Shown here one piece after another: positions 17,824-26,492 of a DNA stretch of 57,355 bases. The notes below the pieces were generated by a model. That model was not told where the DNA came from and searched no databases. It was given only the letters and a program-made list of their open reading frames with translations. Positions within the stretch are counted from its first letter, which is position 1; each line of letters opens with the position of its first letter. Position numbers and translations under genes: made by a program. This DNA is from an uncultured Desulfovibrio sp. (GTDB lineage Bacteria > Desulfobacterota > Desulfovibrionia > Desulfovibrionales > Desulfovibrionaceae), in contig URHE01000005.1 in the NCBI GenBank assembly GCA_900547595.1, positions 1-57,355 on the forward strand, given 5' to 3'.

Positions 17824-19158
17824 ACAGTCCGGGGCGAGCGCGTCCCGCAGGAGATGACGGCAGTCTTTGCTCTCCGCAAGCCGCCAGATGGCGAGAGCAA
17901 GGCGCTGTGCCGTCCCGGCGCCCAGGGCGGGCCGCACGAGCCGCAGGAACTTTTCTTCCAGCGCCGCATCGCTGGGGGCGTCTCCGGCTTCCCAGCGCGG
18001 TTCGCGCGGGCCGGAACTCCAGGTGCGCCCTCCTGCGGTCAGCACCACCTCGGAAATGGTGCGTTCCGGAAACCGCGCCTCAAACGCCTCGCACACCTCG
18101 ACCTCGATCCGGTCCTGAAGCCGCAGAAGCTCCGGGTCAGCCAGACGCGGCGGCAACACCTGGGCGGCGTCCACCTGGCCGTCCAGCAGGGCCGCGGCGA
18201 TGGGATAGGTCAGATTGTACTGGGCATGTTCGGTATCCTGCGGATGCTCGCGGCTCAACGCCGCGGCATGATGGAAGGTCCGCACCAGGATGCGCTCCAG
18301 GTCGGACACGGCAAGCCCGTGTTCGCGCATGAGCTCCAGGGCGCCGTCGATGGCCGCATGTGTCCAGCGGCAACTGCAATACGGCTTGAAATACAGGCCC
18401 AGGAACCGGAATTCCCTCCCCAGATCCGCCACGGCGCACGCCGCCTCCGGTCCGGTGAAGAGCGGTTCGGGCGCGGTGAAGCCCTCCCGCGCCAGCAGGA
18501 GGGAGGACATGGCCGTGAACGCCCCCCAGCCGATGCCGTCCTTTGCCATGCAGGGGGTCTCAACGCCGCGCAGGATAAGGCCCAGCGGGCTGTGATAGTC
18601 AACGGCCCCCAGCGCCTGCCGGAGTTCCGGACGCGACAGGCCGAGCAGCCGCCCGCCCGCCGCCACCGCGCCCAGGGAGGCCCAGGCCCCGGAAGTGTAC
18701 ACGTTGCGCTCGTCGGTATGCCGCAGCAGCCCCGCGCGGATGGCGACCTCATAACCGACGGCCAGCGCCTCCAGAAACCGCGCGCCGCTCACAGGCGCAG
18801 GCGCTGTCTCCGCAATGGCGAACAGGACAGGCAGCAGGCAGGCCCCGGGACGCCCCTGGACGGGGCGATAGCCATGCTCCACATCCAGCGCGTTGGAGGC
18901 GAATCCGTTGGCGAAGGCCGCGCCGAGCAGCGAGGCCGTCCCGCCCGCGGCAAGGGTGCAGCGCTCTGCCGCCGTGGACGGCATGTGCCGGGCGGCCAGC
19001 CGCGCGCCCAGGCGCCCCACCGGCGTCGGCGCCCCGGCAAGAAGCGCGCCGAGGCTGTCCATCAGGCAGCGGACGGCCTGTCGCTGCACGGACTCCCCGC
19101 TCCGTTCCCAACGAAAATCGTGGATAAAATCCAGTACCACATCCGTCCCGTCGCGCAT
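17821..19158 (-). CDS. MmgE/PrpD-family protein (putative carboxylate dehydratase/isomerase)
   Basis: 445 residues of the MmgE/PrpD family, which includes 2-methylcitrate dehydratase, cis-aconitate decarboxylase and many untested enzymes on small polycarboxylates. Visible family features: RQAVRCLMDSLGALLAG at the N-terminus, LDVEHGY, YEVAIRAGLL, KDGIGWGAFTAMSSLLLA and YFKPYCSCRWTHAAIDG with the conserved Lys and Cys residues. It is the last gene of the rpiR-ridA-dctQMP operon, so its substrate is probably the acid imported by the TRAP system. AAGGAACTGG precedes the ATG. The stop is supplied by the palindromic repeat. Confidence 0.85.
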   Translation of the reverse strand: MRDGTDVVLDFIHDFRWERSGESVQRQAVRCLMDSLGALLAGAPTPVGRLGARLAARHMPSTAAERCTLAAGGTASLLGAAFANGFASNALDVEHGYRPVQGRPGACLLPVLFAIAETAPAPVSGARFLEALAVGYEVAIRAGLLRHTDERNVYTSGAWASLGAVAAGGRLLGLSRPELRQALGAVDYHSPLGLILRGVETPCMAKDGIGWGAFTAMSSLLLAREGFTAPEPLFTGPEAACAVADLGREFRFLGLYFKPYCSCRWTHAAIDGALELMREHGLAVSDLERILVRTFHHAAALSREHPQDTEHAQYNLTYPIAAALLDGQVDAAQVLPPRLADPELLRLQDRIEVEVCEAFEARFPERTISEVVLTAGGRTWSSGPREPRWEAGDAPSDAALEEKFLRLVRPALGAGTAQRLALAIWRLAESKDCRHLLRDALAPDC

Positions 19159-19180
19159 CGCCAGTTCCTTTTTTCACGGC

Positions 19181-19215
19181 CTCCCCCGCCGCCGTTGCAG
19201 CGGGCGGCGGGGGAG
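19181..19215. terminator. 13-base-pair hairpin between dctP and mmgE/prpD
   Basis: CTCCCCCGCCGCC pairs perfectly with GGCGGCGGGGGAG. There is no T-run on the minus strand. Position directly after the dctP stop suggests it stabilises the dctP message or lowers read-through to the last gene; abundant solute-binding proteins often have such a structure. Confidence 0.5.
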
Positions 19216-19222
19216 CATCCCC

Positions 19223-20227
19223 TTATTCCACGATGGCCTTGAGCGCCCGGTTGATCCACGCGGCGTCGATCTTTTCCGCCAGTGCCGGCCAGCACTTTTC
19301 GCGCGCGGCGGCGGCAAAGGCGTCGATCACCTCGGGGCTCACTTCCACCACCTTGACGCCCGCCCCCTGGAGCTTGGCGCGGTAATCGGCCTCAATGGCC
19401 GCGAAATCGGCGTAACGGCGCGCCTCCAGCTCATCGGCGGCCCGGGTGAGCAGGGCCTTCTGCTCTTCGGAAAGGCTCTGCCAGAGTTGCAGGTTGATCA
19501 TCACGGGCCAGAGCTGGATGAAGTCGTTAAGCGGTATATAGTATTTCACCAGATCACGATAGTTGCCATAGACGCCCACCGCGCCGAAACCCAGGACGCC
19601 GTCCACAATGCCGGTCTGGAGCGCCGTGAAGGTGTCGGACATGGGAATGGGCGTGGGCTGATAGCCCATGGTCTCGGCATGCAGGGCAAAGGCTGGGTCG
19701 TTGGGCACGCGCAGCTTGACGCCCTTGGGCGCGCCGGGAACGTTCCACTGGCGCGGCATCTCCTTGGTGGCGACGCCACCGAAAAAGAGCGGCACATAGG
19801 CGATGGGATAGATGTTCTGCCCCAGGAAGAGGGCGTCCAGGTCCTTGCGGAAGGCGGCATCCTTGGCGAAATTTTTGCGCAGCATCTCCACATTCTTGAA
19901 CAGATACGGGAAATAGAGGAAGGAAATGCGCTTGTCCGCCTGCGAACTCGCCGGCTGGGTCGCCATTTCCAGCCCTCCCATGGAAACACGCTGCTGCATG
20001 ACCGTCCAGTCACCCAGCTGCATGGCCGGAAAGACCTTGATCCTGATGGCGCCGCCGCTGAGCTCGCCCACACGCGCGGCGAAATCCTGGATGGCGACAT
20101 CCTCGGGGGTGCCCTTGGGCAGGGTATGCCCCAGTTTCCAGACCCTGGCCGCGGAAGCGCCGGAAGCGCAGAAGAGGCCGAAGGCAAACGCCAGGACAAG
20201 CAGAAGCACACAGGAACGTCTGAACAT
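19223..20227 (-). CDS. dctP: TRAP transporter solute-binding protein, DctP family
   Basis: 334 residues with a signal peptide (CVLLLVLAFAFGLFCASGASA, cleavage near residue 26). The mature protein carries DctP features: KLGHTLPKGTPEDVAIQDFA, IKVFPAMQLGDWTVMQQRV, KLRVPNDPAFALHAETMG with the conserved carboxylate-binding Arg, TPIPMSDTFTALQTGIVDGV. It captures a small acid in the periplasm for the DctQM permease. The ligand cannot be named; the Arg supports a carboxylate. It lies downstream of dctM on the same strand, an order (Q-M-P) seen in many TRAP operons. Confidence 0.92.
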   Translation of the reverse strand: MFRRSCVLLLVLAFAFGLFCASGASAARVWKLGHTLPKGTPEDVAIQDFAARVGELSGGAIRIKVFPAMQLGDWTVMQQRVSMGGLEMATQPASSQADKRISFLYFPYLFKNVEMLRKNFAKDAAFRKDLDALFLGQNIYPIAYVPLFFGGVATKEMPRQWNVPGAPKGVKLRVPNDPAFALHAETMGYQPTPIPMSDTFTALQTGIVDGVLGFGAVGVYGNYRDLVKYYIPLNDFIQLWPVMINLQLWQSLSEEQKALLTRAADELEARRYADFAAIEADYRAKLQGAGVKVVEVSPEVIDAFAAAAREKCWPALAEKIDAAWINRALKAIVE

Positions 20228-20283
20228 CAGGAACCTCCTTCATTGGGATCGCGCCGGGCATGGAATGCGGGAACGGCGCGGTT

Positions 20284-21585
20284 TCAGGCCAGGCCAAAGA
20301 ACCGGGGCAGCCACATGGAAAGCGGCTCGCAAAACGTCACCAGAAAACACATGGGAATATAGCCGCAACACAGGAGGAGCGTGACCGGCCCCACTATATC
20401 CGCGAACTCCACCTTGCCGATACGCATGCTGAAATAGAGGATGCCCGCGAAGGGCGGCGTGAGCGTGCCCATGGAAAGGTTGACGCCGATGATGGCCGCA
20501 AAATGCACCGGGTCCATCCCCATGGCCTTCACCAGGGGCAGGAGCAGCGGCGACATGAGCAGGATGCCCGTGACATCGTTGAGGATCATGCCCACAAAAA
20601 TCAGCGCCGCATTGATGAGCAGCAGCAGCACAACGCGATTCTGCGTGACGGACAGCAGGCTGTCGGCCAGTTCCTGGGGCAGGCCGCCGAAAACGAACTG
20701 CTGGCTCAGCATCAGGCCAAAAAGGATCATGACCATGATGGAGCCCACGGCGGTGGCCGATTCCTTGGCGGCGGTGCCGATGCTTCCGCGCTTGAGGCCC
20801 CGGTACACGCACAGGCCCACGGGAATGGCATACGCCGCCGCCACAGCCGCGGATTCGGTGGGCGTCATGATACCGCCGTAGATGCCCCCCAGAATAATGA
20901 CCGGCATCATGATCGCCGGAAGCGCCATGAAGGTGGCCCGGGGCAGGCGCCTCGCCACCTGCGCCGGCGATTCGCTGGAAACCGGCAAGCGGCGGCGGCA
21001 CGCATAGAACCAGTTGATCACGCAAAACGCCAGCATGAGCAGGAGGCCCGGCACCAGGGTGGAGAGAAAACAGGCCAGGATGGACGTTTCCGTCACCCAG
21101 CCGTACACCACCATATTGATGCTTGGCGGGATCAGCAGCCCGAGAACCGAGGCATTGGCGATGAGCGCCGTGGCATAGGCGCGGTCATAGCCCTGCGCCT
21201 CCATGCGCGGGATGAGCAGCGGGCCCGTTGCCGCCACGCCTGTCAGGCCGCTCCCGGAAATGGCCCCGATGATGGCGCAGGCCACCACGGCCACGGTGCC
21301 GAGCGCGCCCCTGAAGCGCCCGAGGACAAGATCGCACAGCCGCAGCAGGGCATCGGCGATGCCGCTTTCGCTCATGAGGCTGCCCGCGAACACAAAGAGC
21401 GGAATACAGAGCAGGACAGGATTGGTGAGCTGTTCAAACCCCCAGAGAAACATGCCGCTCATGCTCCCAATGTCCGTGCAGAGCACCATGTACATGAGCG
21501 CGCCCCCGAAGCAGAACGGCAACGGCGTGCCAAAGGCGAGCAGTCCCACAAGGATGGCGATGCTGATGGCAAGGTCTATGAGCAT
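20284..21585 (-). CDS. dctM: TRAP transporter large permease subunit, DctM family
   Basis: 433 residues with 12 or so hydrophobic helices typical of the DctM ion-transporter fold. Features: FGTPLPFCFGGALMYMVL, GAISGSGLTGVAATGPLLIP, ASVLGLLIPPSINMVVYG, MTPTESAAVAAAYAIP and LTPPFAGILYFSMRIG. It uses the sodium gradient with DctP and DctQ to import the ligand. Start ATG 21585 lies inside the last codons of dctQ (10-base overlap) and is preceded by GGAGGGCG. The frame is open for 69 codons upstream, but that part is the antisense-like shadow of dctQ. Confidence 0.92.
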   Translation of the reverse strand: MLIDLAISIAILVGLLAFGTPLPFCFGGALMYMVLCTDIGSMSGMFLWGFEQLTNPVLLCIPLFVFAGSLMSESGIADALLRLCDLVLGRFRGALGTVAVVACAIIGAISGSGLTGVAATGPLLIPRMEAQGYDRAYATALIANASVLGLLIPPSINMVVYGWVTETSILACFLSTLVPGLLLMLAFCVINWFYACRRRLPVSSESPAQVARRLPRATFMALPAIMMPVIILGGIYGGIMTPTESAAVAAAYAIPVGLCVYRGLKRGSIGTAAKESATAVGSIMVMILFGLMLSQQFVFGGLPQELADSLLSVTQNRVVLLLLINAALIFVGMILNDVTGILLMSPLLLPLVKAMGMDPVHFAAIIGVNLSMGTLTPPFAGILYFSMRIGKVEFADIVGPVTLLLCCGYIPMCFLVTFCEPLSMWLPRFFGLA

Positions 21586-22073
21586 GACGCGCCCTCCGCA
21601 GGCCGGCGGCGAAGCAGCGCCGCCAGATGCCGCGCGCTCTTCACAAGCTGCGCCAGGGTGAACCAGGCCACCAGGAGCATGCCGGCGCACACGGCGCTCT
21701 CGCCGATGGCCAGCGGGAGGAAGAGATAGCCGGTTTTTCTGTTCACGCCCAGGCTGTAGCCGAAATACTCGACGGCATACCAGGTGAGCCACACCGCGAT
21801 GACGAGGCTGAATACCTGGGCGCAGAAGTCGATGACAGCCGTCTGCCGGGGACTGTTGAAAAACACGGGCAGAATCTTGGCGACGATCTGCGTGTTTTCA
21901 CGCGAGGCATTGGCGCACCCCAGCATGTACATCCAGATGGCCGGGAAGATGATGGTCTCGTCGATCCAGATGACAGGCAGCTCGAAGCAGTAGCGCAGCA
22001 CGACCTGGATGCACTCCATGAGCATGGTCAGACAGAGCAGGAAGGTCAGTGAGCCGCGGAAAAAGCGTTCCAT
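21576..22073 (-). CDS. dctQ: TRAP transporter small permease subunit, DctQ family
   Basis: 165 residues with four membrane helices, the standard DctQ topology. It contains the family's LRYCFELPVIWIDETIIFPAI region (R..F....W.dE motif) and NREKxGYxxLPL-like NRKTGYLFLPLAIGES. AAGGAGG precedes the ATG. It follows ridA by 16 bases and overlaps dctM. Confidence 0.9.
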   Translation of the reverse strand: MERFFRGSLTFLLCLTMLMECIQVVLRYCFELPVIWIDETIIFPAIWMYMLGCANASRENTQIVAKILPVFFNSPRQTAVIDFCAQVFSLVIAVWLTWYAVEYFGYSLGVNRKTGYLFLPLAIGESAVCAGMLLVAWFTLAQLVKSARHLAALLRRRPAEGASCS

Positions 22074-22089
22074 GGTGCCTCCTTCCGCA

Positions 22090-22470
22090 TCAGGCCAGCG
22101 CCGCCACGAGGTCTATCTCCACGCGCGCGCCCACGGCCATGGCCCCCACAGCCACGCAGCAGCGCGCCGGAAAGCCGTCGGTGAAGTAGTTTCTGTACTC
22201 CTGGTTCATGGCCGGGAAATCCGCCATGTCCGCAAGGTGGACGTTCACCCTGACCACATGTTCCGGGCCGAGTCCCGCCGCGCGAAGCACGGCATCCAGA
22301 TTTGCCAGGCACTGCCGCGTCTGCGCCGCCGCATCCGGACCGACGAGTTCCCCCGTGTCCGGATCAACGCCTATCTGGCCGGAGCTGAACAGGAAACCAT
22401 TGCTGATGACGGCATGGCTGTAGGGGCCGATGGCAGCGGGGGCAGTGGGGGCGGTGATGACGGTTTTCAT
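22090..22470 (-). CDS. RidA/YjgF/TdcF family enamine/imine deaminase
   Basis: 126 residues, normal for the family. Signatures: PAAIGPYSHAVISNGFLFSSGQ, GELVGPDAAAQTRQCLANLDAVL and the conserved Arg in FPARCCVAV, with the C-terminal VEIDLVA. RidA hydrolyses reactive 2-aminoacrylate or related imines formed by PLP enzymes; in catabolic operons members often process a pathway imine. Its place between the regulator and the transporter genes suggests the imported compound is an amino or imino acid or gives one. The start overlaps the rpiR stop as ATGA. Confidence 0.9.
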   Translation of the reverse strand: MKTVITAPTAPAAIGPYSHAVISNGFLFSSGQIGVDPDTGELVGPDAAAQTRQCLANLDAVLRAAGLGPEHVVRVNVHLADMADFPAMNQEYRNYFTDGFPARCCVAVGAMAVGARVEIDLVAALA

Positions 22471-23354
22471 GATCTCTCCTTGCCTGCGCGGGAGGTTCCG
22501 GACAGGAAAAATGCCGATTCCACAAGGCGGTCGTAGCGGCGCAGACTCGCTTCGGTCTCCTCGTACTGGGCATGCCCAAATTCAACGCAGAGCACGTTCA
22601 TCAGGGCCATGACCGGCCCCATGAGGTCGATATAGGAGACGATCTCCACATCAAGCGTGAACAGGATGTCGCTGCACGCGGCGAGTGGAGAAAACTCGCT
22701 GTTGGTGATGCCCACCATGGTGGCGCCCCGGGCCTTTGCCTCCCGCGCGAGTTCGATGGTGGCTCGGGCGTAGCGGGGAAACGCCACGCAAAAAACAAGG
22801 CTGCCCGCGTCCATGCGCGAAATGGCCGCGGCCTGCATGACCTCGGAACCGGTCAGCGGCACCACTCTGGCGCTGATTTTCGTGAGCAGTTGTTCAAAAT
22901 ACACTGCCAGCGGATAGGCGCTCATCCGGCCCATGACACTGATGGTCGAGGCCGCGCGCATCCGCGCCACGCACGCGGCGACGGCCTCCGCCGGATAGTT
23001 GTTGAGGAGCCTGTGCATGTTGAGCATGTCCCGCTCCACAACCGCCTGCGCCGTGCCCCGCGCAGGATTGGCGGCGTTTTGGGCATAGGCGTGGCGAAAA
23101 AAGCCGGCATGGGAAATCTCTTTTTCAATGACGCGCTGCACCGAACGGGAAAAATCCAGAAAGCCCCCGTAGCCCAGCGCGCGGCAGAATCGCGTGATCG
23201 TGGGCCGTGAAACGCCGATACGCTCGGCAAACTCCGCCAGGGAAAGCAGACCGAGAACTTCCGGGTGCTCGCAAATGAAGATGCCCACCTTGCGCTGCTG
23301 GGCGGGACAGGAGGGGATGACGGCCCTGATTTCGTCAAGAATATTCTGAACCAT
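22467..23354 (-). CDS. MurR/RpiR-family transcriptional regulator
   Basis: 295 residues. The N-terminal helix-turn-helix domain has LAEFAERIGVSRPTITRFC followed by LGYGGFLDF. The C-terminal SIS domain (from ~residue 125) has SVMGRMSAYPLAVYFEQLL and SLVFCVAFPRYARATIELA. RpiR regulators bind a phosphosugar or other small ligand and usually repress the adjacent operon. This gene is first in rpiR-ridA-dctQMP-mmgE/prpD, and a palindromic AT-rich element lies just upstream, so autoregulation is likely. Start chosen for AGGAG six bases upstream. Confidence 0.9.
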   Translation of the reverse strand: MVQNILDEIRAVIPSCPAQQRKVGIFICEHPEVLGLLSLAEFAERIGVSRPTITRFCRALGYGGFLDFSRSVQRVIEKEISHAGFFRHAYAQNAANPARGTAQAVVERDMLNMHRLLNNYPAEAVAACVARMRAASTISVMGRMSAYPLAVYFEQLLTKISARVVPLTGSEVMQAAAISRMDAGSLVFCVAFPRYARATIELAREAKARGATMVGITNSEFSPLAACSDILFTLDVEIVSYIDLMGPVMALMNVLCVEFGHAQYEETEASLRRYDRLVESAFFLSGTSRAGKERS

Positions 23355-23376
23355 TCCATTCTCCTCGCCATGTTTT

Positions 23377-23408
23377 GTTCTTTTTTGAACTAAAGTAAAA
23401 AAAAGAAC
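23377..23408. promoter_or_regulatory. AT-rich inverted repeats before rpiR, candidate RpiR operator
   Basis: GTTCTTTTTTGAAC (23377-23390) is an inverted GTTC-N6-GAAC. Its left half also pairs with AAAAAAGAAC at 23399-23408, giving a second, larger inverted repeat. This is the only AT-rich stretch nearby and lies 23-54 bases before the rpiR start. No other gene could use it on the plus strand. Confidence 0.5.
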
Positions 23409-23457
23409 ATGTCAAATGATATGAAAATTTTTGTTCCATCCGGCGGAAAACGCGCCG

Positions 23458-23612
23458 CCAGAGCGTTTACGCAGTCTCATTGCGAAAACGCTCTGGCGGC
23501 TGCGGGAACAGATGCCCGCGCCGGGATATGGCGGGAAATCACGCTTTTCCGCCGCTTGTCCTGCTCGGCGGGGAAATGGCGGCAGCGAGACCTGGGGAAA
23601 ATACTCGAGAGC
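23458..23612 (-). repeat. Composite intergenic repeat, long form, copy 3 (inverted)
   Basis: The end CCAGAGCGTTT...AAACGCTCTGG (23458-23496) is the palindrome seen at 16415 and 17787, here with perfect 11-base arms. The rest, read on the minus strand, matches the long copies at 31793 and 53929: TCGCTGCCGCCATTTCCCCG, GGACAAGCGGCGGAAA and CGGCGCGGGCATCTG. It fills most of the gap between rpiR and the next gene; no coding sequence was recognised in 23409-23772. Confidence 0.8.
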
Positions 23613-23772
23613 GGTTTGGGAATGGACCTATCCAGACAGCGTTCTGGACGCGAAATGAGGGCAGCGGGGCCCCGGCTCTCCGCACCGGCAACGCATCTGC
23701 GCGACAGCGCCGGACGGCAGGAAAAACGCGCGCCCGCCAGGGCGTATTGCCGCGCGGCATGCGCGCCGGGCG

Positions 23773-24432
23773 CTACTCCGCCATGCTTTCCCGGCGGATG
23801 CGCTCGAACAGTTCCTCAAGATTTTCCACGGACGTGAGGCGGCAGCCGTTCTCCGTGGGGCTGAAGCGTCCCAGAACGGCATATTCCTGACCATTGCCCG
23901 CATCATGGACCACAAAGGGCAAAAGCCAGCCTTCGCCGTCAGTTGTGGCCGCGCCGACGCGCCGTATCTCCTTCCTGCCCAGGGAGGCTTCAGCGAAAAG
24001 CGGCGCCAGCAGCCCGCTCCCGCCGCCCCGCGGCTGACGTCCGGCAAAGGCGCCCGAGGCCACGCCATTGAGGATGAAGGCGCGGGCCTCGCTCTTGAGC
24101 AGGCCGCGCACGGTCGCGCCACCGCCATCGCCGGCGGCCTGCGAAAAAACAAGGGCCAGAAGCGGGGGGTACCGCTCCGCGCTCCCCGGACGCTCCATGT
24201 CGCGCGCAATGAGCGCGAGCGCCTGCTCCAGGATGCCGTCCACATCCACCTGCCGCTCAAAGGCGGCCGCATCGGCGCCGTCGATGGCGCGCGCCGCTTC
24301 CGCGAGGCAACGGCCCGGCGCGTCAGAATCCGCCGCGGCGGCATGCGCGGGGAAAACCGGCCACAGAAAAAGCGGCAGGAGCGCCAACGGCACCGACACA
24401 GCACAACGGAACCAGGAAAGAACGGCATTCAC
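23773..24432 (-). CDS. Secreted protein of unknown function
   Basis: 219 residues with a signal peptide (VSVPLALLPLFLWPVFPAHA). The mature part begins with an Ala/Asp-rich helical region (AFERQVDVDGILEQALALIA) and has no motif I can assign; the pattern of a lipid-carrier-like MlaC or DUF2939-type domain was considered because of the ~180-residue length and regularly spaced hydrophobic residues. It overlaps the cobU stop by four bases (ATGA), and its 3' side faces the composite repeat. Confidence 0.6.
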   Translation of the reverse strand: MNAVLSWFRCAVSVPLALLPLFLWPVFPAHAAAADSDAPGRCLAEAARAIDGADAAAFERQVDVDGILEQALALIARDMERPGSAERYPPLLALVFSQAAGDGGGATVRGLLKSEARAFILNGVASGAFAGRQPRGGGSGLLAPLFAEASLGRKEIRRVGAATTDGEGWLLPFVVHDAGNGQEYAVLGRFSPTENGCRLTSVENLEELFERIRRESMAE

Positions 24433-25058
24433 GGGTGCGGCTCCAGTCCGGCGGGCACGCCGCCGCGCAGGGCCAACGGCAGGCCGCAGACGGCAAGGAC
24501 GACACTGTCCGCGGCCCGCGCCAGCCGCTGATTGGCAAGACCGAGCAGGTCCAGAAAACGGCGCCCCAGCGGCGACGGCGGCACCAGGCCAAGGCCGGTC
24601 TCCGCCGTGACCACGCCCACCGGCGCGCGGCGGCGCCCCAGGCTGGCCGTCAGGGCGTCGACCCGGCCAAGCACGGCGGCATCGTCAAGCCCCACGCCCA
24701 GAAGATTGGCAAGCCACATGCCCGCGCAATCCAGCAGGACCACGCCGGGCTGGTCCTCCCCCTGCGGGGCGTCGCCCCGTGTCCACAGCGCGTCCAGCGT
24801 CTCCGGAACTTCCAGCGGCACCTCCAGACACGCCCATTGGGGGCCGCGCGCCGCCCGGTGCAGGCGCACGCGCTGTTCCATCTCCTCGTCCTCCACGCGG
24901 CAGGTGGCCACAAAAAGCCGCCGCGGCGCCCGCGCCTCGGCCCAGGTCTGGGCCATGGCGCTCTTGCCGCTGCGCACGCCGCCCACAAAAAGAACAAGGG
25001 GCGGCGCGGGGAGGGCGTGACCGGCGGCCAGGGAAACCGTGGCCCGACCGTCGCTCAC
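24429..25058 (-). CDS. cobU: Adenosylcobinamide kinase / adenosylcobinamide-phosphate guanylyltransferase
   Basis: 209 residues. Walker A GGVRSGKS near the N-terminus, the family's R(V)EDEEM region (VATCRVEDEEMEQRVRLH), LDCAGMWLANLL and VTAETGLGLVPPSPLGRRF followed by LGLANQRLARAADSVVL. CobU phosphorylates adenosylcobinamide and attaches GMP in the assembly of the lower loop of vitamin B12. No other cobalamin genes are in the window. It overlaps both neighbours by ATGA, forming a three-gene unit with two unknown proteins. Confidence 0.88.
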   Translation of the reverse strand: MSDGRATVSLAAGHALPAPPLVLFVGGVRSGKSAMAQTWAEARAPRRLFVATCRVEDEEMEQRVRLHRAARGPQWACLEVPLEVPETLDALWTRGDAPQGEDQPGVVLLDCAGMWLANLLGVGLDDAAVLGRVDALTASLGRRRAPVGVVTAETGLGLVPPSPLGRRFLDLLGLANQRLARAADSVVLAVCGLPLALRGGVPAGLEPHP

Positions 25059-26377
25059 GGATTCGTCCGGGGCGCCTCCTGCGGCGCCGCGTCAGGCGCG
25101 GGCGGACGCGGCGCTCCGGCCCCGATCTCGGCGCAACGGCGCGCAAGGTCCCGCAGCACTCCGGCGGCGCTGCGCACGGAGGCCATCGCTTCCGGATCGC
25201 CCTGAAGCCGACGCTCCACCCAGTTGGCCACAAAGAACAGGGAATCATCGTCCATGCCCTGGCCACCGCCCTTGCGGATGGCCGCCACCAGCGCGCGCTG
25301 GGCGCCGGCCTGCTCATCCAGGGCGCGCCGGTAGCGCGCGCTCAGGCCGTCCACGCGCAACTGCCCGGCGGCAAGCTCCTGACGCGGCGCGTCAGCCGCG
25401 CGCAGCTCGTCCAGCTCAAAAGTTGCCGAGGCCATCTGCGCGTTGATCTCCACCGCGTTCTGGGCCAGCTGCTCCACATGGGCCAGCCGTTGGCCCATGT
25501 CCGGCACGGAGGCCACGCCCTCCAGCGCCCCGGCCAGCATGACGGCGCGGCCCGCCAGGGCGAGGTGGAACTGGCGGTTCTGCGTCTCGTCCAGCCCCCG
25601 CCTGCGCGCGGCAGTGTCCAGGTCCTCCAGGAAGCGATGCACATAGAGTCCGTACAGGCCCTGGATCATGCTCGGATGAAAGGCATAGCGCAAAAGCCCG
25701 GCGCGGCCGCCCTCGGCCATGCCCGCCTGGGCCACGCCGCAGCGCTGATTGAGGCTCTGGACACTGACGGCCAGCGTGCCGCCGCGCGGGCCGGGCCGGT
25801 ACCGCGACACGAGCCATGCCGCCAGCTCCGCCACATAGCCGGGACGCACGCGGCTGTCCTCGGTGACGGGGGGCACGAAACCGGCCTGCCGTTCCCCGGC
25901 GCCGGGCGCGCCCTGGCCCTCGGTCGCGGCCACATCCCGCGCCGCGCCCGCATCGGCAGGTCCCGTGTCCACGGGCGCGGGCACGGTCCCCTGCACATTG
26001 CGCCCGGCAAGGGTTCCGGGCTCCGTGGGCGGCGTGAGGACGGATGGCGGTGGCGGCGGGGGCGCCGGGCGGAATACGTCACCCAGGCCCGCCAGCGGCG
26101 TGCCGTCGGCCAGGCTGTCCACAAAGGCCGCCGCCCGTTCGCGCAGGTCAGCGCGCGTGGCCGGTTCACGACTGAGCCAGAATGCGGCCGCGCCCACCAC
26201 AATGACCGCCAGTACGGCCACGATCGAAAGCCTGTGGCCGCCGGAACCGGGATCCGGCCTGGGCAGTGCCTCGCCGGGGCCCGGCAGCGGTTCCACTGGG
26301 CCTGCCGGACGCGTGCCGCCGGGAGCCTCTCCGGAGGGGGGCTGCTGCCCGGGGGTCGCACGGGGTTTCAGTTCCAT
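25055..26377 (-). CDS. Single-pass membrane protein with Pro-rich linker, unknown function
   Basis: 440 residues. A Pro-rich cytoplasmic N-terminus (about 50 residues) leads to one membrane helix (LSIVAVLAVIVVGAAAFWL) and a long periplasmic part. That part starts with a Pro/Gly/Ala linker (PAPPPPPPSVLTPP) and continues as a largely helical domain (YVHRFLEDLDTAARRR, QLAHVEQLAQNAVEINAQM). No family recognised. ATG 26377 is preceded by GAGG; an ATG four codons earlier lies at the edge of a hairpin. The stop overlaps the cobU start (ATGA). Confidence 0.65.
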   Translation of the reverse strand: MELKPRATPGQQPPSGEAPGGTRPAGPVEPLPGPGEALPRPDPGSGGHRLSIVAVLAVIVVGAAAFWLSREPATRADLRERAAAFVDSLADGTPLAGLGDVFRPAPPPPPPSVLTPPTEPGTLAGRNVQGTVPAPVDTGPADAGAARDVAATEGQGAPGAGERQAGFVPPVTEDSRVRPGYVAELAAWLVSRYRPGPRGGTLAVSVQSLNQRCGVAQAGMAEGGRAGLLRYAFHPSMIQGLYGLYVHRFLEDLDTAARRRGLDETQNRQFHLALAGRAVMLAGALEGVASVPDMGQRLAHVEQLAQNAVEINAQMASATFELDELRAADAPRQELAAGQLRVDGLSARYRRALDEQAGAQRALVAAIRKGGGQGMDDDSLFFVANWVERRLQGDPEAMASVRSAAGVLRDLARRCAEIGAGAPRPPAPDAAPQEAPRTNP

Positions 26378-26389
26378 ATGCTGCCTCAT

Positions 26390-26413
26390 GCGGCCTGTCC
26401 GGAAACAGGCCGC
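26390..26413. terminator. 9-base-pair hairpin between the phosphoramidate genes and the cobU group
   Basis: GCGGCCTGT pairs with ACAGGCCGC around CCGGAA. It lies about 80 bases after the stop of the kinase gene at 26493 and directly before the next start. Without a T-run it may act as a weak terminator or as a leader hairpin. Confidence 0.4.
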
Positions 26414-26492
26414 CGTTCAACGTGGATATGGGCGTTTCAGTACGCCGGGAAGGCGGCAGAAGTCAATGACGGGCATGGCGCATCGTGGAGCA

